Assembly: GCA_028277985.1 (NCBI GenBank)
Contig: JANQFG010000116.1
Coordinates: 1 to 64,000 of the forward strand
DNA: 64,000 nucleotides
Source of the DNA: a bacterium
GTDB lineage: Bacteria > Desulfobacterota > DSWW01
Reading direction: 5' to 3'
Position 1 is the stretch's first letter; every line of letters begins with the position of its first letter. The position numbers and the translations under genes are program-made. Positions 25,960 through 34,440 of the stretch are shown here, piece by piece. The notes beneath the pieces were generated by a model that searched no databases, had not been told where the DNA came from, and was given only the letters and a program-made list of their open reading frames with translations.

Positions 25960-27350
25960 ACGTCCTCCTGGTGTGTCCGGCATACAAATTCGAGACCCTG
26001 ACAACCACGGAAGAGCCCCTGGGGGCTCTGTATATTGGGGCTTCGATGAAGCAGGCCGGATACCATGCGGACTTCGTGGATCTCACTTTCGAGAAAGATT
26101 TGAAGCGGCTTCTTGCCTCGGCCAGGAGGGCTGATTGTGTGGCCTTTTCCTCTACCACACAGCTCTTCCCCACCGCCCGGACACTGCTCGCCTCGATCCT
26201 CGAGGTCAATCCTTCGGTGAAGACGGTTATCGGCGGACCGCACGCAACCGCCTTTGCGGAGGACGCGCTGTCTTCGTTTGACGTGGCGGTTGTGGGGGAA
26301 GGAGAAGCCACGACGCCGGACCTGCTCCGTTGCCTGGATAGAGGAGAATCCCTGACCGAGGTGCCGGGCATTGCCTTCAAGCAGAACGGCCGGGTCGTGA
26401 TCAACCCTGCTCGCCCCTTTGTGCAGGATCTCGACAAGATCGCCTTCCCCCTTCGCGAATGGGCGGACTATTCGAAGTACCGCCGGGTCGGGCTCATGGC
26501 CACGAGAGGCTGCCCTTACAAATGTTTCTTCTGCAAGCCGATGCAGGACAAGCTCTTCGGGAAGAAGATCCGTTTTCGGAGCCCGGAGAACGTTGCAGAG
26601 GAAATCGAGCCGTTGGCAAGGGCCTACCCGAGGAAGGTCTTCACATTCAAGGACGACATGCTCACGGTAAACAGGACTTCATGGTTTCGTGAGCTTCGAG
26701 AGCAATTCGAGGCGAGGAAGATCCGCGTCCGGTGGCAATGCAACAGCCGTGTCGATACGGTGGACGAAGAGAAGCTCACCCTCATGAAGGAGGCGGGCTG
26801 TTACCACATCTACTTCGGGGTGGAAAGCGGGTCCCAGAGAATCCTCGACTTCTATCACAAGGGGACGTCCGTGGAGAAGGCGGTCGAGGCCTTCGATCGA
26901 TGCCACAAGCTGGGCATCCTGCCGAACGCCTCGGTCATTATCGGTGCACCTGAAGAAACACGCGAGGACATGGAGCAGACCTTCCGGCTGATGAAGCGAT
27001 TGAAGCCTTACAAATGGCTTGTCCACATCGCTACGCCCTTTCCGGGCAACTACCTGAATGAGTATGCAAAGGAAAACGACCTCTTTACGGATCACTTCCT
27101 GCATGGCGGTCTGGTATCTTCCGCGAATCCGTACGAGGGGAAGTTTCCGATGAAGCTCAAGTACCTGTCCCCGGAGGACGTGCTGGAAGTGAGACGGAAG
27201 ATCGACAGGCATATGAAGAGACGCTTCTTGCTGAAGAGCCTTCTGATGCCGTCCCTCTGGAGGGAGTTGATCACTTCGTCGGGTCTGAGAAGAGAGGCGA
27301 TCAGGAGCCTCAAGAAGCATTTCAATCCTTTTCGGAGAAGAAATGTATAG
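25956..27350 (+). CDS. B12-binding radical SAM protein (paralogue of 30700-32088)
   Basis: This 464-residue protein starts at a GTG that overlaps the GT4 stop. The Rossmann part has TEEPLGALYIGASMK, VIGGPHATAFAED and VVGEGEAT. The iron-sulfur motif is C186-x3-C190-x2-C193 (ATRGCPYKCFFCKP), followed by MQDKLFGKKIRFRS. FGVESGSQRILDFYHKG is shared almost word for word with the protein at 30700, as are the EEPLG and KPMQ-KLFG segments. The C-terminus is basic and amphipathic (MKRRFLLKSLLMP, IRSLKKHFNPFRRR). It overlaps the next gene, a SPASM-type radical-SAM gene, by 8 bases. Confidence 0.9.
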   Translation: MNVLLVCPAYKFETLTTTEEPLGALYIGASMKQAGYHADFVDLTFEKDLKRLLASARRADCVAFSSTTQLFPTARTLLASILEVNPSVKTVIGGPHATAFAEDALSSFDVAVVGEGEATTPDLLRCLDRGESLTEVPGIAFKQNGRVVINPARPFVQDLDKIAFPLREWADYSKYRRVGLMATRGCPYKCFFCKPMQDKLFGKKIRFRSPENVAEEIEPLARAYPRKVFTFKDDMLTVNRTSWFRELREQFEARKIRVRWQCNSRVDTVDEEKLTLMKEAGCYHIYFGVESGSQRILDFYHKGTSVEKAVEAFDRCHKLGILPNASVIIGAPEETREDMEQTFRLMKRLKPYKWLVHIATPFPGNYLNEYAKENDLFTDHFLHGGLVSSANPYEGKFPMKLKYLSPEDVLEVRRKIDRHMKRRFLLKSLLMPSLWRELITSSGLRREAIRSLKKHFNPFRRRNV

Positions 27351-28431
27351 AGAGTTGAAATACGCGACCAACTATATCTGGAACAATCAGCTGTTGGCGC
27401 TGTCCATCCGAACGGGGAAGTGTCTCGTCAAGCCCTGCCAGATCTATGTCCTTTGGACAGGCATCTGCAACTTCTCCTGCCCCATGTGCAAGGTTCAGGA
27501 ATGGAAGGAGAAACTGCCCTACGACGTGGTCATCGATCTGATCGACCAATTGAGCGAGTGGGGCGTTCCCCGATTCACGATTGCAGGAGGAGAGCCCCTC
27601 CTGTTCAGGGACGAGTTCCTGCGGATCCTTGCCCACGCGAACCGAAAGGGTCTTCTGACGCATTTCTCGACGAACGGTACGAATTTCGACCGAAAGTTCC
27701 TTCAGGAATATTCTCGAGTCGGCGGCGGTCAAGTCACGGTTTCGCTGGACGGGTGCACGAAGAAGACACACGATCGAATGCGGAACTATGACGGTGCATT
27801 CGAGATAGCCCTGAACGCCGTAGAGACCTACAAAGAATCGAAACCGAGGAATGTCACCCTCAAGGTCCAGCCTGTCCTGACGAACGAAAACCTCGGCGAG
27901 ATGGAAGGCGTCTTCGAGATTGCCCGGGAAAGCGGGGCCCTCTTCTCGATCCAGGCTTACGATCCGATGGATTTCGCGGTTCTCAAGAAGGAGGTCCCCC
28001 TTCAGGAAATACGAAAGAAACATCCGCTCTGGGTCAGCGAAGAGAATTTCCCGCTTCTGAAGGAATCGATCGAATCCATTCTGAAGTTGCGAAAAACCCA
28101 TCCAGGCATTGTCTTGAACACCCCGGAGCACCTGCGGGATATGATCCTCTACTTTGAAAGAAGACTGAGTTTCGAGGGAAGATGCCTGGTGGGATATACC
28201 TCCCTCTTCATCCTGCCGGACGGGCATTCGACCATGTGTCTCTACGGCGACATCGGGAGCATAAAGGAACAACCGATCAGGGAACTGTGGCACTCGGAAA
28301 AGCTGGAGCGAATTCGAAAGCAGATGCTGGAATGCGATCGCCCGTGCCTGAATGGATGCGCCCAGCGGCATACGACCGGCAAGATCCTCTCAGAGGGATT
28401 CAACTACTTGAGAAGACGGCTCCGGGGCTAG
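27343..28431 (+). CDS. radical SAM protein with SPASM-type C-terminus
   Basis: This 362-residue protein has its motif at C42-x3-C46-x2-C49 (TGICNFSCPMC), then AGGEPLLFRDEF, HFSTNGTNFDR and VSLDGCTKKTHDRMR. The C-terminal part has RCLVGYTSLFILPDGHSTMC, GSIKEQPIRELW and CDRPCLNGC, so auxiliary-cluster cysteines are present although the spacing differs from the other five members. Its ATG lies 8 bases inside the preceding B12-type gene, the tightest link between the two radical-SAM types in this window. It is the last gene of the plus-strand block that begins at 15049. Confidence 0.84.
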   Translation: MYRELKYATNYIWNNQLLALSIRTGKCLVKPCQIYVLWTGICNFSCPMCKVQEWKEKLPYDVVIDLIDQLSEWGVPRFTIAGGEPLLFRDEFLRILAHANRKGLLTHFSTNGTNFDRKFLQEYSRVGGGQVTVSLDGCTKKTHDRMRNYDGAFEIALNAVETYKESKPRNVTLKVQPVLTNENLGEMEGVFEIARESGALFSIQAYDPMDFAVLKKEVPLQEIRKKHPLWVSEENFPLLKESIESILKLRKTHPGIVLNTPEHLRDMILYFERRLSFEGRCLVGYTSLFILPDGHSTMCLYGDIGSIKEQPIRELWHSEKLERIRKQMLECDRPCLNGCAQRHTTGKILSEGFNYLRRRLRG

Positions 28432-28662
28432 GCAACAACCGGAACGCCCCGTTTCGAGAAGCGTGCGATCCATTCTGACCAAATCGTGTAACTCGAAAAA
28501 GGCGGTCGGGAAGAGAAGATTGGTCCGGTGATAGGTGAACAAGGGAGGGCGCCCCGTTCTCCGCCGTCATCGTTCCCATGCAGAAGTTCATCGAACCGAA
28601 GGCTGGAACAGGCACACGCTGAACGCTGCACCCCATTGACTGGCCGGCGCTCACCTTGATGA

Positions 28663-30381
28663 CTAGACGGAGGTGACGCGGGTGATGTTCTGCGAGCGAA
28701 GCGCCTCGTTGAGAGCTGCCATCGTCTCGGCGTCCGATGTCGCTTCAATCAGTCTTTCGCGCGCCGGCGCTTCGGCAAAGCCGTTCGCCAACGCTGCGAG
28801 GATCTGGAGCTGAACCCCACTTTCGTGTTCGGGACTCAGCAGCAGGAACACGAGATGCACGGGCAATCCATCGGGGGCATCCCAGTCTACTCCGGCGATC
28901 GATCGGCCGAACACCAGCACCGGTCGCCTCAGGTCCGGCAGGCGCGTGTGAGGGATAGCGACACCGTTCCCCGTGCCCGTCCCCTGAAGCTCCTCTCGTT
29001 TCCAGACCTCGGCGGCGCACACATCGGGGGCGGGGGTCCCTTCGTGAGTGGCCAGACCGCTGCACAGCTCGTGGATGACCTCTTCACGTGTCGCGCCGCG
29101 CAGATCGGGCACCGCCGCCCAGCGCACGAAGAAGGACAGGACGTTTACAGCCTTGCGCCGATGGATAGACCAGGAAAGCCACGGGGCGACGAGCAGCGAC
29201 GATACGATCGCCGAGACGACGATGCCGACGAAGACCTCGGTGGTGAGGATCCCGTGCTGGAGCGCAAGGTCGGCGACGACGATTCCAGTGACGCCGCTGG
29301 GCGTGAAAGCGATACCGATGGAAAGACGGTCCTCACGGGACACCGATTTCCCCAGCGCGCCCAACCAGGCGCCGCCGAATTTGGTCACGATCGAGATCAC
29401 GGTCACGAAGGTTACGATGAACCAGTCGAAATTCGCCAGGAAGTCGTATTGCAGGCCGATGCCGGCGAAATAGAGCGGCACGAAAACCGAATGGACCATC
29501 TGACTCACGACGTTGCGCGTGCGCTCGCTCAAAGCATGTGATTCACCGGCCATGATCCCCGCGAGGAAGAAGCCGAACAGCGCGGTCAGGCCAACGCGGT
29601 GAGTGAGCGCTCCACTCGCCAGCCCCAGACAGCTGACCAGGCTGAGCACCACACCGGGCTGATCGGGCAAGCGTTGGCTGACGTAGGCGATGGCCCGATC
29701 CACTCCTCGCAGGCCCCAGGTCAAGCAGAACGCCGTGAAGGCGATGGCGATGAGCAGCGACAATGCGACCGGGCCCGGGCGCACGCCGACGGGCGTAGCC
29801 ATACCCAGCACGACGCTGAGGATGACCCACGCCAGGATGTCGTTGACCGCGTACCCGCATAGCGTCACCAATCCAAGGTCGCTCTTCACCAAGTCAAGGT
29901 CGTGCAGGACGCGGGCGATGATCACCATAGCGCTGATCGCCATCGTGGTGCCGAGGAATAGCGCGAAGGGTAGGCGGACGCCCGGACCGGTCAGGTACCG
30001 CTCGGGCAGTAGCCAGGAGAAGCCGAACCCGAACGCCAGGGGTACCAGCACACCGATGACGCCGATCCGCAAAGCCGGCCCGCGCTGTCGCCAGGCCGCA
30101 GACACGTCGACCTCGAGTCCGGTCTCGAGCAGCAGGAACAGCACTCCGAACCAGGCGACCGTGTCCAACATCGCCAGTTGGATCGGATCGGGAGGAAACA
30201 GGGCTGTTTGCATTGCAGGCCAAGCCCGGCCCAGCAGCGTCGGACCCAGCAGAAGTCCGATGGCGATTTCGCCGACGAGAGGCGGGTGTCCGAAACGACG
30301 CAGCACCTCACCGAGGCCACGAGCCAGCCCCAGTAGCAGAAGGACCTGGATGAGGAAGATGCCAAGGTGTTGTTCGGTCAC
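28663..30381 (-). CDS. CPA2 cation/proton antiporter fused to a PTS EIIA domain
   Basis: This is a 572-residue protein. Residues 1-400 have about 12 membrane segments with the CPA2 (KefB/NhaS-like) features: RRFGHPPLVGEIAIGLLLGP near the start, LCGYAVNDILAW with the paired acidic residue, and FFLAGIMAG. Residues about 425-572 form a PTS EIIA domain of the fructose/nitrogen type with the phosphorylatable His478 in GVAIPHTRLP. The fusion would let sugar-phosphotransferase signals control Na+ or K+/H+ exchange. The start is a GTG with AGGAG six bases upstream. It has no functional link to glycan synthesis and interrupts the locus, next to a gene remnant, so recent insertion is plausible. Confidence 0.86.
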   Translation of the reverse strand: MTEQHLGIFLIQVLLLLGLARGLGEVLRRFGHPPLVGEIAIGLLLGPTLLGRAWPAMQTALFPPDPIQLAMLDTVAWFGVLFLLLETGLEVDVSAAWRQRGPALRIGVIGVLVPLAFGFGFSWLLPERYLTGPGVRLPFALFLGTTMAISAMVIIARVLHDLDLVKSDLGLVTLCGYAVNDILAWVILSVVLGMATPVGVRPGPVALSLLIAIAFTAFCLTWGLRGVDRAIAYVSQRLPDQPGVVLSLVSCLGLASGALTHRVGLTALFGFFLAGIMAGESHALSERTRNVVSQMVHSVFVPLYFAGIGLQYDFLANFDWFIVTFVTVISIVTKFGGAWLGALGKSVSREDRLSIGIAFTPSGVTGIVVADLALQHGILTTEVFVGIVVSAIVSSLLVAPWLSWSIHRRKAVNVLSFFVRWAAVPDLRGATREEVIHELCSGLATHEGTPAPDVCAAEVWKREELQGTGTGNGVAIPHTRLPDLRRPVLVFGRSIAGVDWDAPDGLPVHLVFLLLSPEHESGVQLQILAALANGFAEAPARERLIEATSDAETMAALNEALRSQNITRVTSV

Positions 30382-30456
30382 CGTCGCTCCTGTCGAAGAA
30401 GCCGTGCCGGGTTACACCCCGATAGGGCAATTTGATGGTGCGTTGACGGTCCTCTC

Positions 30457-30648
30457 TCACCCCATCTCAGAGCAGAGAGTGCCCAAGCCGACTCCGCCGC
30501 CGGCGAACAGCGCGACCCACTCGCCGTCCCTAACCGCGACTTGGTCGATGATTCCGCGACAAGAGGCGATGAAGCGGCAGCCGAGACTCGTCGCGTCAGG
30601 GGAGGAGATCGCCTCTGGCAGCGTAGCCAGGTCGCCCCAATTGGTCAA
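30457..30648 (-). pseudogene. truncated zinc-dependent alcohol dehydrogenase remnant
   Basis: On the minus strand this stretch translates to a 63-residue piece containing GDLATLPEAIS, TSLGCRFIASCRGIIDQVAV and GEWVALFAGGGVGLG. These match in order the 'LP...A.SLGCRF.TA', 'V..GEWVAV' and 'GGVGL' segments in the middle of medium-chain zinc alcohol dehydrogenases, just at the start of the cofactor-binding fold. Nothing of the catalytic N-terminus or of the rest of the Rossmann domain is present; the frame stops right after GGVGLG. It lies in the 318-base space between the antiporter and the radical-SAM gene at 30700, where I see no other gene. It is probably a relic of DNA moved together with the antiporter. 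Confidence 0.6.
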
Positions 30649-30699
30649 GGGATTCTTGCCATATCTCTTGTTTGCCGAATTGGAGCCGGCCTTCGAGGG

Positions 30700-32088
30700 C
30701 TACTTGAACTTCCTTTGGAGGAAGAGTTTTGCCCTGAGCCGGACGGACGGATCGGAGAGCAGACCCCACCATACACGGGGGTTGAAGATGTTCCTGATCA
30801 GAAAATGGATCCTCAGAAAGCGGTTGATCCTGTTCCGGTACTCCCGGATGTCGGCACCGGTGATATGATCGAGCTCCATGGGATCCGTGTCCGTCAAGTT
30901 GTTGCGTGCATTGTCGAAATCTTCCCATTTCTGGATCTTGATGATGCCTCGTTTCTTCGCGTATTCGTATAGATCGTTTCCCGGCAGGGGCGTCGTGGTG
31001 GATGTGAGCCAGTTGTAGGGTTTGATGCGGCGGACGAGCCTGTAGGTGGCCTCCATGTCGTCCCGCGTCTCGATCGGAGCACCCAGCATCAGGAAGGCGT
31101 AAGGCTTGATCCCTACCTTGTGGCATTCGGCAAAGGTGCTGACGATCTCCTCCACCCTGACTCCCTTGCGGTAGAAGTCGAGAATTCGCTGGGAACCGCT
31201 CTCGACCCCGAAGCAGATCTGTTCGCAACCCGCCCTCTTCATGGCGGCGAGCTTCTCCCTCGAGAGATTCTTGACAGAACCGTTGCAGATCCATCTGGGT
31301 TTGATCCCTCTGTGGCTGAAGGCCTGTTGCAGGGAATCGAACCAGTGGGTGGGATAGGAGTTGAGGGTATCGTCTTTGAAATGGAGAGGCCTCTTCCCTT
31401 GATCATGGAACGCCCGTTCGACTTCCTCAGCGATACTCTCGGGCGTTCGCTTCCGAATGGTTCGGCCGAAGAGCTTCTCCTGCATCGGTTTGCAGTAAAG
31501 GCAGTTGTACGGACAACCTCTGGATGCGATCATGCCGTATCGGCCGTGGCGCGCGTAGTCCGCCAGATCACGGGCCGGAAAGGGAAGGGAATCGAGGTCC
31601 TGAACAAAGGAGTTGAGGGGATTGACGACCGGTTTTCCGTTCGCACTTAGCGCGATGCCTTCGATCCCTGCCACGCCGTCCATTCTGTTCCCTTGGTCGG
31701 CTGACAGGGCTTTGGCCAGCCTCCTCACCGTGACTTCTCCCTCCCCCATGACGGCGATATCGAAGCCGGCCTCGAGGACCCCTTCCGGGTCGATGGTGGG
31801 ATGGGAACCTCCGAGAACAAACCTTGCCCTGGTGCCCGTCTGCCTGAGGGCCTTCATCACCTCGCAGGCTCGCCCGAACAAGGGGGTTGTCGAGCTCAGC
31901 CCTACCAGCGCTGCATCCTGAACGACCCGGTTCGCAGGTTCCATGTCGCTCGCGAAGGTCAGGTCGACGTACTCTACCTCGTGGCCATCCTCCCTCAGCG
32001 CCGCTGCAAGATAGAGCAGACCAAGCGGCTCCTCCTGAAGACCGACGCCCTCGTACCGGAAGCGGGGATAGATGAGCGCAATATTCAT
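30700..32088 (-). CDS. B12-binding radical SAM protein (paralogue of 25956-27350)
   Basis: This 462-residue protein has LQEEPLGLLYLAAALREDG at the N-terminus, FVLGGSHPTIDPEG at about residue 90, MGEGEVTV and the iron-sulfur motif C192-x3-C196-x2-C199 (ASRGCPYNCLYCKP). MQEKLFGRTIRKR, FGVESGSQRILDFYRKG and the TPLPGNDLYEYAKK segment mirror the protein at 25956. The two probably arose by duplication and now lie on opposite strands. The C-terminus is basic and aromatic (LRIHFLIRNIFNPRVWWGLL). It is flanked by the dehydrogenase remnant on one side and a small lipoprotein-like gene on the other. Confidence 0.9.
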   Translation of the reverse strand: MNIALIYPRFRYEGVGLQEEPLGLLYLAAALREDGHEVEYVDLTFASDMEPANRVVQDAALVGLSSTTPLFGRACEVMKALRQTGTRARFVLGGSHPTIDPEGVLEAGFDIAVMGEGEVTVRRLAKALSADQGNRMDGVAGIEGIALSANGKPVVNPLNSFVQDLDSLPFPARDLADYARHGRYGMIASRGCPYNCLYCKPMQEKLFGRTIRKRTPESIAEEVERAFHDQGKRPLHFKDDTLNSYPTHWFDSLQQAFSHRGIKPRWICNGSVKNLSREKLAAMKRAGCEQICFGVESGSQRILDFYRKGVRVEEIVSTFAECHKVGIKPYAFLMLGAPIETRDDMEATYRLVRRIKPYNWLTSTTTPLPGNDLYEYAKKRGIIKIQKWEDFDNARNNLTDTDPMELDHITGADIREYRNRINRFLRIHFLIRNIFNPRVWWGLLSDPSVRLRAKLFLQRKFK

Positions 32089-32183
32089 CGATTCGAATGT
32101 TTCCCGGGCTCGTAAGAGTGATTTCTCAGAAGGCGAACTTGGACAGGGTACACCGGAATCCTACGCCGCATGCGCAGGAGCCG

Positions 32184-32417
32184 TCAATGGGGAGTCCGGG
32201 AGCGACCGTGATCATCGTTCAGGAAATCGTGTCCCTGTTGCTTTTCCGGTTTCTCCGCTTGAACCTTGTGCCGGAAGGCTCGGGCGGACTCCAGGACCCT
32301 CTCCATTCCCTCCGTGTGACGACGGATCCTTTCCTGGTCCTCTGCGTCGGGCTTTCGCCCGCACTGAAGCGTCAACATCAAAGATACGGCCAGGAAGCCG
32401 AGGCCCCAACGTCTCAT
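32184..32417 (-). CDS. small predicted lipoprotein or secreted peptide, unknown function
   Basis: This is a 77-residue reading frame with a good ribosome binding site (AGGAG nine bases before the ATG at 32417). It begins MRRWGLGFLAVSLMLTLQCG: two arginines, a hydrophobic stretch, and a cysteine at residue 19. The cysteine position fits a lipoprotein, but glutamine just before it is not the usual lipobox residue, so a plain signal peptide or membrane anchor is possible. The remainder is highly charged and probably helical (ERIRRHTEGMERVLESARAF). I do not recognise a family. A longer frame upstream exists but only reads through non-coding sequence. It is divergent from the radical-SAM gene at 32629. 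Confidence 0.55.
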   Translation of the reverse strand: MRRWGLGFLAVSLMLTLQCGRKPDAEDQERIRRHTEGMERVLESARAFRHKVQAEKPEKQQGHDFLNDDHGRSRTPH

Positions 32418-32628
32418 CCTGAATCTCTCCTTTCGGTTCAGGCGGCAGACCCCAGAAAGATACCATGTTGCAGGGTCTCCCGTCACCCCGGATGCCTTCG
32501 TTGGTCCCTTCTCATGCCCGGAAGGCGGGGTCCGGCTCGCGTTGCGAAACCGGCTGTATTTCGGTAGGATCGAGCCAAGAGGACGCGCTTCGAAAGGGGA
32601 AGCGGTTCGAGGGGGTTTCCGTCGCGAT

Positions 32629-34380
32629 ATGAAAAGAAGAACGATTCGCAAGATCCTTCTCCTACGTTCGCCATCCTTCGAGAACACCTTCTTCCCCCCT
32701 CTGGCTCTGGGCGTCCTGAGCTCCTTTCTCCGTTCCCATGGGTTCGACCTGACCCAGCATGATCTCAACGGCCGATGGAAGCTGGGCGCACTGGAATCAT
32801 CCCATCCCCTGGCCGGCCTCAGGGCAGCGATCGAGGACAACCGGAGAATCCGGGAGTTCCTGGTCGGCCGGCCGGACGCTTACCTTGAGGGGTGTATCGA
32901 CTCGCTGCTCGACGGGGTGGATGTCGAAGAGGCGGATCTCGTTCTCATCTCGCCCGAGATGGCCTTCTTTCAGCCTGCGAAGTTCGCGCTGCTCATCGCG
33001 AAGGCGATCAAGCAGAAGAAGGACCTTCCGATCGTTGTCGGCGGGGAGTATCAGCAGTACAAGCCGATCGACAACATGTTCTCCTTCGTTCACGGCTCCG
33101 GGCTGATCGACTACGAAATCCACGGGCCCGGCGAGAACGCCCTTGTCGAGTTGATCGCCATGCTGGAAGGAAGGAGCGATCCGGGATCGGTTCCGGGGCT
33201 CGTGTGGATGGACGATTCGAGCGTCCGGAGGAACCCCTTCACCCTGAACACGAAGCCCATCCGGCCGGATTTCCGTGGCCTCGATCTCAATGATTATGTG
33301 TGGCGGCCCGACGAGTCTCTGCTCTCCCTGCTCACGGAAGGGGGCTTACCGGCCCAAAGTGAAGTGCTCATGCTTCCGGTGCAGTTCATCATCGGCTGTC
33401 CCAACCGATGCGCCTTTTGCACGGCTTCGACCGGGATTCGGCTCAACGCCATGGACCCCCGGGAGGCGGCGCGGATGCTGGGCGATATCGGTGAGGAATA
33501 CGGGACATCCTACTTCTACTTCCTCCACCCGACATTGAATATCTCGAAACAGTTTACCCACGAGCTCTGCGATGAGATCATCCGGCTCGGTCTCGATATC
33601 CGCTGGACGGACTGCGCACGCGTGAATCAACTCGACCGGGAGACGGTGGCGAAGATGCGCCGAGCAGGCGCCGTGAGACTCGTTATCGGCATGGAGACGG
33701 CAAGCCCAAGGCTGCTGGAGCTCATCGGGAAGAAAGTAAGGGTGGACGAGGTGGAGGAGGCGGTCCGGGTCTGCCATCAAGAGGGGATATTCACGAGCCT
33801 GGAGATCATCGCCGGGCTTCCCCAGGAAGGTGAGGAGGACGTTGCGGCCACCGTCGAGTTCCTGAAGAAGAACGACGACTTCATAGACGAGATATGGATC
33901 AATCGATACTACCTGGAAAACAACTCCCTCATGTTCAAGCATCCCGAACGGTACGGTCTCGAGAACATCCGACACGTCAGGAAAGGGGCTCTCGATCGAG
34001 ACGAGATGTTCTATTCCCACGGATTCGCCTACGAGTTCGACGAGGTCCGCGGCCTACGATGGCCTGAGAAGCGTGAGCAGATCGAACGCTCCTTCCAGAC
34101 AGTCGTCGCGGCGGCCGGAGACAAGATGGGCAAGGCCCACGACCGATTCAAGGAAAGACCGAGCCTGCTGCTCTATCTGAGCCGCGTGGCTTCCGATCCG
34201 AAGCAGCTTCGGGAGGTCTTTCTCGCTCGGGACCGCTACCTCGCAAGCCAGGCGGTCCGGCTCAGCTTCGATTTCGTCCTTTCGAAACTCAAAGAGATTC
34301 GCAGTGCCCGGGATCTGATGAACTTGGCACGCAAGGCGGTTACGAAGACCGTGCACGCCATCCAGGAAAGACGTGGGTAG
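32629..34380 (+). CDS. divergent, long B12-binding-type radical SAM protein
   Basis: This 583-residue protein is about 100 residues longer than the other members. The N-terminal Rossmann part is recognisable (IRKILLLRSPSFE, FFPPLALGVLSSFLRSHG, IVVGGEYQQY) but carries an insertion at about residues 50-100. The usual GEGE element reads GPGENALVEL. The iron-sulfur motif is C257-x3-C261-x2-C264 in IIGCPNRCAFCTAS, lacking the preceding Ser-Arg. The barrel has IRWTDCARVNQLD and VIGMETASPRLLELI, and then AGLPQEGEED. The C-terminal 120 residues are charged and helical. The ATG at 32629 has GAGGGGG upstream. It stands alone on the plus strand between minus-strand genes, and may form a separate transcription unit and act on a different substrate. 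Confidence 0.83.
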   Translation: MKRRTIRKILLLRSPSFENTFFPPLALGVLSSFLRSHGFDLTQHDLNGRWKLGALESSHPLAGLRAAIEDNRRIREFLVGRPDAYLEGCIDSLLDGVDVEEADLVLISPEMAFFQPAKFALLIAKAIKQKKDLPIVVGGEYQQYKPIDNMFSFVHGSGLIDYEIHGPGENALVELIAMLEGRSDPGSVPGLVWMDDSSVRRNPFTLNTKPIRPDFRGLDLNDYVWRPDESLLSLLTEGGLPAQSEVLMLPVQFIIGCPNRCAFCTASTGIRLNAMDPREAARMLGDIGEEYGTSYFYFLHPTLNISKQFTHELCDEIIRLGLDIRWTDCARVNQLDRETVAKMRRAGAVRLVIGMETASPRLLELIGKKVRVDEVEEAVRVCHQEGIFTSLEIIAGLPQEGEEDVAATVEFLKKNDDFIDEIWINRYYLENNSLMFKHPERYGLENIRHVRKGALDRDEMFYSHGFAYEFDEVRGLRWPEKREQIERSFQTVVAAAGDKMGKAHDRFKERPSLLLYLSRVASDPKQLREVFLARDRYLASQAVRLSFDFVLSKLKEIRSARDLMNLARKAVTKTVHAIQERRG

Positions 34381-34403
34381 TTCCAGGGCGGCGGGCGGTT
34401 GGG

Positions 34404-34431
34404 CCTGACCCCTGACCCCCGACCCCAGATC
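34404..34431. repeat. degenerate 7-bp tandem repeat
   Basis: Four heptamers run in a row: CCTGACC, CCTGACC, CCCGACC and CCAGATC (GGTCAGG type on the other strand). They fill the space between two convergent genes. A related array in opposite orientation lies at 54630-54657. Confidence 0.5.
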
Positions 34432-34440
34432 CCTTCTCTC

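Noticed and set aside
12701-28431. SPASM radical-SAM proteins as RiPP maturases
   Set aside because: No short precursor-peptide gene, leader protease or peptide transporter lies near any of the six; the neighbours are glycosyltransferases.
28432-28662. Small open frames between the SPASM gene and the antiporter
   Set aside because: No family match, no ribosome binding site of note, and all frames look alike. I see nothing definite in this interval.
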